Source of the DNA: JAWWPY01 sp033854735
Lineage (GTDB): Bacteria > Actinomycetota > Actinomycetes > Streptosporangiales > Streptosporangiaceae
Direction of reading: 5' to 3'
Assembly: GCA_033854735.1 (NCBI GenBank)
Contig: JAWWPY010000385.1
Span: 1 to 64,000, forward strand
DNA length: 64,000 bases
The translations under genes were made by a program, and so were the position numbers. The notes under the pieces are model-generated. The model had not been told where the DNA came from. It saw only the letters and a list, made by a program, of their open reading frames with translations, and made no database searches. Each line of letters starts with the position of its first letter. Position 1 is the stretch's first letter. Below are positions 33,632 to 41,169 of this stretch, piece after piece.

Positions 33632-34456
33632 TCACACGACCTCCGCAACGGCGCGGGTCAGCAGGATGGCCGCGCAGAAGGACCGGTAGACAGCGAGTGG
33701 GTCCTCTCCCTCGAAACGCAGCTCACGCGGGCCGATCCGGCACGCGCCGCGCACCCAGCTGGCGGCCTCGGCGATGTCAGTGGTGCGGACCGAGACTTCC
33801 AGCGGGGCCGAGCCCAGCGGCGGAGGTTCCGCTCCGGCCGCGCCCGCGATCGCCTTCTCCGCGGTCTCCCGGATCAGCCCGCAGGCGCGAGCCGGGTGCA
33901 GGCTGTGCGCCGCGACCCGGCTGACGTGCTCCTTGACAATCGCGCAGTGCACGCCGGGGATCAGGGCGGCCGTTTCCTCGCACGCGCACCGGTCCCCCGT
34001 CACCAGCACGACCGGCACTCCGTAGTGCGCCGCCACCAGTGCGTTGATGCCTGCTTCCCCCGTCACCACGCCGCCGAGCCGGGCCTCGATGACCGCCCGC
34101 GGGTTGTAGGTGTGCGAGAGCCCAGCGGGTGCCCCGACCGAACCGTGGTAGGAGACGAAGAGGATGGCGTCGAAGCTATCGTCCAGGCCCTGCATCATGT
34201 ACAGCGGCTTGTGACTGCCGGAAATGTAGGACGCGTGCCCGGCCAGCGCGGCGGGCGGCAGGTTACGCATCGTGGAGTGGGAGTCGTTGACCACGATCTC
34301 GGTGGCTCCGCCGGCCAGGGCGCCCTCGATGGCGGCGTTCACCTCATCCAGTAGCAGCTGGCGACCGGCGACCGCTTCCGGCCCGTCACCCACGCACTGC
34401 GCCCAGTCGACGATACCGGCGGTACCTTCCATGTCGCTGGACAGGAAGACCTTCAT
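33632..34456 (-). CDS. M55-family D-aminopeptidase (DppA-like)
   Basis: The 274-residue protein matches B. subtilis D-aminopeptidase DppA at nearly the same residue numbers: zinc ligands D8, E10 (SDMEG), H60 (NDSHS), H104 (SYHGS), E~134, and catalytic H115 (GLSHTYN). These enzymes release D-amino acids from short peptides as decamers. Its start overlaps the asparaginase stop (ATGA, 34453-34456). Position in an oligopeptide-import operon fits hydrolysis of imported D-residue or modified peptides. Confidence 0.92.
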   Translation of the reverse strand: MKVFLSSDMEGTAGIVDWAQCVGDGPEAVAGRQLLLDEVNAAIEGALAGGATEIVVNDSHSTMRNLPPAALAGHASYISGSHKPLYMMQGLDDSFDAILFVSYHGSVGAPAGLSHTYNPRAVIEARLGGVVTGEAGINALVAAHYGVPVVLVTGDRCACEETAALIPGVHCAIVKEHVSRVAAHSLHPARACGLIRETAEKAIAGAAGAEPPPLGSAPLEVSVRTTDIAEAASWVRGACRIGPRELRFEGEDPLAVYRSFCAAILLTRAVAEVV

Positions 34457-35403
34457 GCCTGTGCTCTCCCCTGGATCCGGAAGCTCTCGTCATCGGCGGT
34501 GATCACGGTATAGGTTCCCCCGGCGGTGGTGGAGGCGCCGCCGTGACGGCCATCCGGGGTCAGGCACAGGGCCTGCAGCGGCGTGCGGAACTCATCGGGC
34601 AGCTCCAGGGTCTCGGCCAGCGCCGTCGCGCAGGCCGCCGCCGGGTCATCTCCCGCCGCCAGGCGCAGCAGCACCGACCGGGCGGTGCCGCCGCGGATGG
34701 CCAGCTCGCCACGGCCGGTGCAGGCGGCGGCGCCGACCCGGTTGTCGCAGTAGTTGCCGGCCCCGATGAGGGCCGAGTCGCTGACCCGCCCCGGGTACTT
34801 CCATGGGTAACCGCTGGTGCTCACCCCGGCCGCGAGGTTGCCCGCGGCATCCAGGGCGAGCACGTTGACCGTGCCCCAGGGGCCGCCCGGCGGCGGCATC
34901 ACCGCGATCCGCTCCAGCACCGTCCGGCGGTAGCTGACCTCACCCGGGCCGAACCGGGCCCCGGCCTCTTCGAGGCCGGACGCGCCGAGCCCGTCCCGCC
35001 ACATCTGCTGTGCCTCGGCGGTCAGCGTCGGCCCGCGCTCGATGCCGGCCTCGTCGGCGAAACGCTCCGCGCCCGCGCCCACCAGCAGCAGATGCTGCGG
35101 CAGCAGGTCGCACACGGCCCGCGCGATGGAAATCGGGTGCGGAAAGCCGGTCACCGCGGCCACCGCGCCGGCCCGGCGAGTCGCGCCGTCCATCACGGAG
35201 GCGTCCAGTTCCACCTCGCCGAGCAGGTTCGGCAGCCCGCCCACGCCCACGTAATGGTCGGCCTCGTTGGACTCCACGACCCGGATCGCGGCCTCCACGG
35301 CATCCATGGCGCTGGCCCCGGCGCGGAGCAGAGCTATCCCCGCGGCGAGGCCGACCTCACCCCGCTCACTGGCCACCAGGACCGGCGTCGTGGCTGGCGT
35401 CAT
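34453..35403 (-). CDS. Ntn-hydrolase asparaginase / glycosylasparaginase family
   Basis: The 316-residue protein belongs to the T2 family (isoaspartyl peptidase/N4-glycosylasparaginase). After a helical N-terminal half the self-cleavage site is GGPWGTVNVLALD, with T178 as the likely new N-terminal nucleophile. Downstream motifs are GVSTSGYPWKYPGRVSDSALIGAGNYCDN, the usual family signature. It should cut an Asn or isoAsp side-chain amide. It overlaps the ATPase gene upstream and the M55 gene downstream by 4 bp each. Confidence 0.9.
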   Translation of the reverse strand: MTPATTPVLVASERGEVGLAAGIALLRAGASAMDAVEAAIRVVESNEADHYVGVGGLPNLLGEVELDASVMDGATRRAGAVAAVTGFPHPISIARAVCDLLPQHLLLVGAGAERFADEAGIERGPTLTAEAQQMWRDGLGASGLEEAGARFGPGEVSYRRTVLERIAVMPPPGGPWGTVNVLALDAAGNLAAGVSTSGYPWKYPGRVSDSALIGAGNYCDNRVGAAACTGRGELAIRGGTARSVLLRLAAGDDPAAACATALAETLELPDEFRTPLQALCLTPDGRHGGASTTAGGTYTVITADDESFRIQGRAQA

Positions 35404-36464
35404 GGCTGGCGCTCCCCGGATACCGGGGTGAACGCGAAGTGGCAGGCCGCCTGGTGGCCCGGGTCATCGGGGGAGGCAGTCAGGGCCGGATCTTCCTGCT
35501 CGCAGCGGGGCTGCGCCATCGGGCACCGGGTGCGGAACCGGCACCCGCTCGGTATCCGCAGCGGGCTCGGCGGGTCACCGGCGATCGCGGGAGCCCGGGC
35601 GTCCCCGGCGCTCTCGGCCAGCCGGGGGATCGCGGCCAGCAGGGCCCGGGTGTACGGGTGCCGAGGCGCGCTGAAAAGCTGCTCGGTCGGGGCGACCTCG
35701 ACGATGCGGCCGAGGTACATGACCGCCACCTGGTCGCAGAGATGCCGGACCACCGCCAGGTTGTGCGAGATCAGCAGCAGCGAGAGCCCGAGTTCGCGCC
35801 GCAGGTCACGCAGCAGGTTGAGGATCGTGGCCTGAACGCTCACGTCGAGCGCTGACACCGGCTCGTCGGCGACCAGCACGTCGGGCCGCAGCGCTAGGGC
35901 CCGGGCGATCGCCACCCGCTGCCGCTGGCCGCCGGAGAACTGCCTGGGATGGGCGCGGAGGGCGTCCTCACCCAGCCCGACCAGCGTCAGCAGCTCCGCG
36001 CTGTAGGCGTGCACGTCCCCTCTGGGCACCACGTGATGCACCCGTAGCAGCTCAGCCAGCATTCCGCCGACGGTCAGCCGGGGATTGAGCGACGAATACG
36101 GATCCTGGAACACCATCTGGATCCGGCGCTGATCGGCCCGCGAGCGGTGGGCCCGCAGGACCTTCCCGTCCAGGCCGATCTCGCCCCGGTCGACCGGGCG
36201 CAGCCCGGCCAGCGCCAGGGCCAGGGTCGACTTGCCCGACCCGGACTCGCCGACGAGGGCCAGCGCCTGGCCGCGCCCGATGTCGAGGTCAACCCCGTCG
36301 ACCGCGCGGAGCAGCCGTTCCTCGTGCCGGAAGCGGGCCGCGAGCTGCGAACCGACCGGGAACCAGACCGACACCCCCCGGGCCGTCAGCAGCGGCTCGC
36401 CGGGCACCGGGCCGGCGGGCCCCGTGGGGACAGGCCCCGTGGGGACAGGCCCCGCGGCGGTCAT
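35400..36464 (-). CDS. Oligopeptide ABC transporter ATPase (OppF/DppF type)
   Basis: The 354-residue ATPase has Walker A GESGSGKST, Q-loop QMVFQDPYSSLNPR, signature FSGGQRQRVAIARAL, Walker B VLVADEPVSALD, and the C-terminal oligopeptide domain with Cys residues (GCRFRTRCPMAQPRCEQEDP) that in this family can hold an Fe-S cluster. The ATG at 36464 overlaps the dppD-like stop (ATGA). The N-terminus has a 15-bp tandem repeat encoding PVPTG. It powers peptide import with the partner ATPase. Confidence 0.93.
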   Translation of the reverse strand: MTAAGPVPTGPVPTGPAGPVPGEPLLTARGVSVWFPVGSQLAARFRHEERLLRAVDGVDLDIGRGQALALVGESGSGKSTLALALAGLRPVDRGEIGLDGKVLRAHRSRADQRRIQMVFQDPYSSLNPRLTVGGMLAELLRVHHVVPRGDVHAYSAELLTLVGLGEDALRAHPRQFSGGQRQRVAIARALALRPDVLVADEPVSALDVSVQATILNLLRDLRRELGLSLLLISHNLAVVRHLCDQVAVMYLGRIVEVAPTEQLFSAPRHPYTRALLAAIPRLAESAGDARAPAIAGDPPSPLRIPSGCRFRTRCPMAQPRCEQEDPALTASPDDPGHQAACHFAFTPVSGERQP

Positions 36465-37516
36465 GGCCGGGCCCGGTCGGCGGCGACGGCTTCCAGGCAT
36501 CGCTCATAGTGCAGGCAGGCCGTCGCCCGCCCGCCCGGCAGCAGCCGCAGCGGCGTCTCGCTCACCCGGCAGTCGTCCTCGACGAAGTCGCACCGCGGAT
36601 GGAAACGGCAGCCGGCCGGCGGGCTGACCAGGCTCGGCGGGGAGCCGGGAATCGGCACCAGCGAATCGCGGACGTACTCGAAGTCCGGTGCCGAGCGAAC
36701 CAGCCCCAGCGTGTAGGGGTGCCGGGGGTCGAGCAGGACCTCGCGCACCGCGCCCTCCTCCACGAGCTGCCCGCCGTACATGACGGCCACGCGCTGGCAG
36801 ATCTGGGCGACGACCGGCAGGTCGTGCGTCACGAAGATCAGGCTGACGCCGGACTCACGGCACAGCGCCGACAGCAGCCGCAGGATCTGGTCCTGGATGG
36901 TGACGTCCAGCGCGGTCGTCGGCTCGTCGCAGAGGATGATCTCGGGATCGCAGGAGAGCGCGATGGCGATCATCACCCGCTGCCGCATGCCGCCGGAGAA
37001 CTCGTGCGGGTAGGCCCGCAGCCGCCGCTCGGGGTCGGGGATGCCGACCCGGCGCATCAGTTCCAGCGCCCGCTCCATCGCCCGCGGCCGGCTGTAGCCC
37101 AGATGAACCTGCGGGCCCTCAGCGATCTGCTGCCCGACCCGCATCACGGGGTTGAGCGCGCTCATCGGCTCCTGGAAGATCATCGACATCTGGGGGCCGC
37201 GGATCTGGTTGAGCGCGGAGTTGCCCAGCGGCACCAGGTCCACGCCGTCCAGCAGGACCTGCCCGGAGGTCACCCGCGCCTCGGCCGGCAGCACGCCAAG
37301 TATCGCGCGCAGCGTCATGCTCTTGCCGGACCCGGACTCGCCGACCAGGCCGAGTGCCTCCCCCCGCGCCACCTCGAAGGACACACCGTCGACGGCGCGG
37401 ACCACACCGCGGCCGCTGGATATCCGCACGTGCAGGTCGCGGACCTCCAGCATCGGGGCGTTCAGTGCTGCCCCCGCTCGCCTCCGGGGCGCCTTGAGCC
37501 CCTCCTGCTCGCTCAT
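36461..37516 (-). CDS. Oligopeptide ABC transporter ATPase (OppD/DppD type)
   Basis: The 351-residue ATPase has Walker A GESGSGKSM, MSMIFQEPMSALNPVMRVG, signature FSGGMRQRVMIAIAL, Walker B IILCDEPTTALD, and the C-terminal GCRFHPRCDFVEDDCR Cys motif. The start ATG at 37516 overlaps the dppC-like stop by 4 bp. With its neighbours it forms a complete five-gene importer. Confidence 0.94.
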   Translation of the reverse strand: MSEQEGLKAPRRRAGAALNAPMLEVRDLHVRISSGRGVVRAVDGVSFEVARGEALGLVGESGSGKSMTLRAILGVLPAEARVTSGQVLLDGVDLVPLGNSALNQIRGPQMSMIFQEPMSALNPVMRVGQQIAEGPQVHLGYSRPRAMERALELMRRVGIPDPERRLRAYPHEFSGGMRQRVMIAIALSCDPEIILCDEPTTALDVTIQDQILRLLSALCRESGVSLIFVTHDLPVVAQICQRVAVMYGGQLVEEGAVREVLLDPRHPYTLGLVRSAPDFEYVRDSLVPIPGSPPSLVSPPAGCRFHPRCDFVEDDCRVSETPLRLLPGGRATACLHYERCLEAVAADRARP

Positions 37517-38406
37517 GACTGGCCGGGCCGGATCAGGTCGGCGAGCCCGTCGCCGATCAGAGACAGTCCCAGGCCGACGACCACGACGGCGAGACCGGGA
37601 ATGGTGGTGAGCTGCCAGTGGGTGGACAGGAAGTTCTGGCCGTCGTTGATCATGGATCCCAGGTCCGGCGTGGGTGGCGGGACGCCCAGGCCGAAGTAGC
37701 CGAGCGTCACGATGGCCAGGATGTCCTGCACGATGTCGGACATCGCGTAGATGATCGCCTGCGTGATGACATTGGGCAGCAGGTGGCGGGCCATGATGCG
37801 GACGCTGGACAGGCCGCCCGACTGGGCCGCGAGCACGTAGTCCTGCCGCTTGGCGACCAGGATCTCGCCGCGGATGATCCGCGCGTAGGAGACCCAGCCC
37901 ACCACGGTGATGGCGATGTAGATGCTGCGCTCGCCCGGGCCGAGGACGAAGACCAGGGCGATGACCAGCACGTAGAACGGGAACGCGACGACGATGTCGA
38001 CCAGTCGCATGATGACCGCATCGACCCAGCCGCCGAAATAGCCAGCCACGCTGCCCGCGGCGGTGCCCAGGCAGAACGGGAACAGCACCGCGATGAACGC
38101 GATCCGCAGGTCGTTCCGGAGACCGTACAGCAGCCGGGTCCAGGTGTCCCGCCCGAGCTGGTCGGTGCCGAGCAGGTGGTGAGCACTCGGCCCGAGCAGC
38201 GACGCGCTGAGGTTCTGCGCGATCGGGTTATACGAGCTGAGCAGGGGCGCCGCAGCGGCCAGGAACAGGATGATCCCGAGGATCACGATCCCGGACATCA
38301 GCGCCGGCTGGCGGTACCACCGGCGGGCCTGGCGCGGCTGCGACTGCTCAGCCGGCACGGGCATCAGCACCGACTCTGGGTGCTCGGGGAAGGACAGCGC
38401 GCTCAT
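37513..38406 (-). CDS. Oligopeptide ABC transporter permease (OppC/DppC type)
   Basis: The 297-residue permease has an N-terminal helix (SGIVILGIILFLAAAAPLL), the periplasmic stretch HHLLGTDQLGRDTWTRLLYGLR, and the EAA-like ATPase contact loop AAQSGGLSSVRIMARHLLPNV, with about six helices in all. The ATG at 38406 overlaps the dppB-like stop (ATGA). Confidence 0.93.
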   Translation of the reverse strand: MSALSFPEHPESVLMPVPAEQSQPRQARRWYRQPALMSGIVILGIILFLAAAAPLLSSYNPIAQNLSASLLGPSAHHLLGTDQLGRDTWTRLLYGLRNDLRIAFIAVLFPFCLGTAAGSVAGYFGGWVDAVIMRLVDIVVAFPFYVLVIALVFVLGPGERSIYIAITVVGWVSYARIIRGEILVAKRQDYVLAAQSGGLSSVRIMARHLLPNVITQAIIYAMSDIVQDILAIVTLGYFGLGVPPPTPDLGSMINDGQNFLSTHWQLTTIPGLAVVVVGLGLSLIGDGLADLIRPGQS

Positions 38407-39338
38407 CGCTCGAACCGAACTCGTGGATCCAGCGCCGCGTAGCCCAGGTCGGCCAGCAGGTTGACCAGGACGACCATGATGCCGAAGATCAGCGTGACCC
38501 CCTGCACGACGGGAAAGTCCCGCTCGAAGATCGAGTTGATCATCAGCTGGCCGATGCCCGGGACCGAGAAGACGTTCTCGATGATCACTGTGTTGCCGAT
38601 GAGGAACCCGATGTTGATGCCGAGCACCGTGACCGCCGGGATGACAGCGTTGCGCAGCACGTGCCGCAGGAACAGCCGGGGGCCGGGAACCCCCTTGGAC
38701 CTGGCGGTGGTGATGTACTCCGCGCCCAGCACGTTCAGCATGCTGGCCCGCAGGCTGCGGATGACCACCGGCGCCAGCGCCAGCGCGACGGTCAGCGCGG
38801 GCAGGAACATGGCCCGCAGATGGCCGAAGAAGCCTGCTCCGTAGCCACTGACCGGGAACAGGTGCAACTTGACCGCGAACGCCGTGATCAGCAGGAAGCC
38901 GAGCCAGAACGGCGGCATGCCCAGGCCGACCAGGGGCACCGCGCGGACGATCTGATCGCGGGCGGCATCCTTGCGGGTGGCCGCGATCATGGCCAGCGGC
39001 ACGCTGATCGCGACGCCGAGCACCGCGGCATAGATGATCAGCCACAGGGTGGCCGGCAGCCGGCCGAGGATGACGCCGGCCGCCGGAACCCCGTAGAACA
39101 GGCTCTGCCCCAGGTCGCCGTGCCCGAGACGGTCCATGAACAGCCAGTACTGGCTGAGCAGCGGCCGGTTCAGGCCCCACTCCCGGTGCAGGATGGCGAT
39201 CGAGCGGGGGGTGGCATGGATGCCCAGGATGGTCCGCGCCGGGTCACCGGGAATCAGGTGGACCATGAAGAACACGATGATCGTCACGCCGACAGCCACG
39301 GGCACCAGCATCAGCAGCCGCCGCCCCACGAAGGCCAT
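38403..39338 (-). CDS. Oligopeptide ABC transporter permease (OppB/DppB type)
   Basis: The 311-residue permease begins MAFVGRRLLMLVPVAVGVTIIVFFMVHLIPGDPA, the typical OppB start, and has the EAA loop EYITTARSKGVPGPRLFLRHVLRNAVIPAVT. The ATG at 39338 is preferred over an in-frame TTG at 39347. It lies 44 bp after the binding-protein gene. Confidence 0.93.
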   Translation of the reverse strand: MAFVGRRLLMLVPVAVGVTIIVFFMVHLIPGDPARTILGIHATPRSIAILHREWGLNRPLLSQYWLFMDRLGHGDLGQSLFYGVPAAGVILGRLPATLWLIIYAAVLGVAISVPLAMIAATRKDAARDQIVRAVPLVGLGMPPFWLGFLLITAFAVKLHLFPVSGYGAGFFGHLRAMFLPALTVALALAPVVIRSLRASMLNVLGAEYITTARSKGVPGPRLFLRHVLRNAVIPAVTVLGINIGFLIGNTVIIENVFSVPGIGQLMINSIFERDFPVVQGVTLIFGIMVVLVNLLADLGYAALDPRVRFER

Positions 39339-39382
39339 TCGCCCCAACGGTGCTCACCGACCCCCGTGAGTGTTCTCCCTGA

Positions 39383-40945
39383 TCACTTGCTCAGCCAGAC
39401 GTTCTCCAGGTGGTAGTTGCCGAGCGGGGTGACGAAGAAGCCGTGCACGGTGGACGTGGTGGCGTAGGCGTAGGGCGAGTAGTAGAGGAACGCCATGAAC
39501 GCATCGCTGGCCGCGTGGTCCTGGATGTAGTTGTAGAGCGTCTGCCGGGCCGACGTGGACAGGGTCTGCTCAGCCAGGTGCGCGTCTTTGACGACCTGCG
39601 GGTTGTTGTAGGCGGTGTAGAACGACTTGGCTCCGGCGGCCGGGTCGACCGAGAACGTGACCAGTTCGTCCGGGTCGGGGATGTCCATCGTCCAGTAGGA
39701 AAAGGTCATGTCGTAGTTGAGGTTCTGATAGTCGGTGGCGACGGTGTTCGGGTCCAGCTGCTGGATGGCGATCTTGATGCCGAGCGGCTTGAGCTCGGAC
39801 TGCATGATCGTCGCGATGGTCACGTCGTCGGAGGTACCCGAGGGCACCAGCAGCGTCGTCGAGAACCCCTTCGGCACGCTGGACTTCGCCATCTCGGCCT
39901 TGGCCTGGGTCAGGTTGTCCTGCAGACCCGGGGTGGCCTTCTGGTAGAAGGGAACCTGCGGTGGCATGAAGGAGTTGGCCGGCGTCCCGTTACCGAACAG
40001 CACCGCCTTGACCAGCGCCTTCCGGTCGATGGCCAGCGAGATCGCGCGGCGCACGTGTACGTCCTGGAACGGCTTGCGCTTTTCGTTGAAGAGGATGTAG
40101 TCGGTCCTGGTCGAGTTGAACAGGTTCATGGTGACGCTGGATGTGCTCTTCAGGCTGCTCACCGTGGACCAGGCCGGGAATTCGTCGACCTGCGACTGGC
40201 CGCCCTTGATCTGCAGCTCCCTGGTGTTGTCGTTCGGCGTGTCGGTCCAGGTGACACTGTTCAGGTAGGGCTTGCCCGGCTGCCAGTAGTTGGTGTTGCG
40301 GACCAGCTTCAGGGCCGAGCCCTTGTGCCAGTAGCCCCACTTGAACGGCCCGGTCCCGACCGGGTGCGTGTAGAACTGGGTCTCGGTCTGGCCACCGTAG
40401 TTGGCCGGGACGATGTCGTTGGCGAACAGCGAGAGGTCAGCGAGCAGGGGCGCCCACGGGAACTTGAGGTTGATCACCACGGTCGACGGCGTCGGGGCGT
40501 CCACAGACTTGATGGCGGTGTCGATGTAACCCCAGCCCTGGGCGGCCGCGCGGGCCTGGTCGATCGAGAACTTGACGTCCGCGGAGGTCATCGGCTGGCC
40601 GGTGGAGAACTTCACCCCCTTGCGGAGCGTGAAGGTGTACGCCTCCTTGTTGGCCGAGACCGTGTAGCCGGTGGCGAGCATCGGGATCACGCTCTTGCCG
40701 TCGTTCGACACGGTGTAGAGCGGCTGGAACAGCTGCTCGAAGACCCAGATCGACTCGTTGTCGAACACGGTGGTGTTGTTCATCGACTGCGAGTCGGCGG
40801 TCCGGGCGATGACCAGGTTGCCGCCATGCACCGGCGCGCCGCTGGCACCCGACGACGTCGGGCTCGAGCCGGACCCGCAGCCGGCCAGGACTGAAAGAGC
40901 GCTGACCGTGAGCAAGGCCAGCGCTGTGGTGGTTCGGTGTCTCAC
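39383..40945 (-). CDS. Oligopeptide-binding lipoprotein (SBP family 5)
   Basis: The 520-residue protein has a lipoprotein signal (LSVLAGC) and a family-5 solute-binding fold (YTFTLRKGVKFSTGQPMTSADVKFSIDQA, HPVGTGPFKWG, DVHVRRAISLAIDRKALVKAVLFGNGTPANSFMPP). The GTG at 40945 has AGGGAG upstream. It is the first gene of the importer operon and so defines the substrate, likely a peptide or amide compound. The promoter lies in the divergent region with the fusion gene at 41170. Confidence 0.94.
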   Translation of the reverse strand: MRHRTTTALALLTVSALSVLAGCGSGSSPTSSGASGAPVHGGNLVIARTADSQSMNNTTVFDNESIWVFEQLFQPLYTVSNDGKSVIPMLATGYTVSANKEAYTFTLRKGVKFSTGQPMTSADVKFSIDQARAAAQGWGYIDTAIKSVDAPTPSTVVINLKFPWAPLLADLSLFANDIVPANYGGQTETQFYTHPVGTGPFKWGYWHKGSALKLVRNTNYWQPGKPYLNSVTWTDTPNDNTRELQIKGGQSQVDEFPAWSTVSSLKSTSSVTMNLFNSTRTDYILFNEKRKPFQDVHVRRAISLAIDRKALVKAVLFGNGTPANSFMPPQVPFYQKATPGLQDNLTQAKAEMAKSSVPKGFSTTLLVPSGTSDDVTIATIMQSELKPLGIKIAIQQLDPNTVATDYQNLNYDMTFSYWTMDIPDPDELVTFSVDPAAGAKSFYTAYNNPQVVKDAHLAEQTLSTSARQTLYNYIQDHAASDAFMAFLYYSPYAYATTSTVHGFFVTPLGNYHLENVWLSK

Positions 40946-41169
40946 GGAAGCTCCCTGTAGTGTCCGGGCGGCCCGGGGATGGCCGCAGACGGTGTCGGGC
41001 ACCGCCGACGGGCACGAAGAACAAACCTTTGTTTAGGTCAAGATGATGGTAAAACGGTCGATTGTAAATAGCGGGCTGATCCTGGAACCAGATATTTACA
41101 GCCCCGTAACGCTACGCACCGTGTTGGGGCGTCCCGCGCTGGCCGTCGCGTGTTGTAACGTTTCGCGCC
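40946..41169. promoter_or_regulatory. Divergent control region of the peptide-catabolism island
   Basis: The region contains three inverted repeats: AACAAA-CC-TTTGTT (41020-41033), TGTAAATA-N22-TATTTACA (41063-41070/41093-41100), and CTGG-AA-CCAG (41082-41091) inside the spacer of the second. These are candidate operators for the LacI protein encoded at the end of the leftward operon. Confidence 0.6.

Noticed and set aside
39410..40894. Rightward open frame of 494 codons
   Set aside because: It is antisense to the peptide-binding lipoprotein and has no signal or domain.
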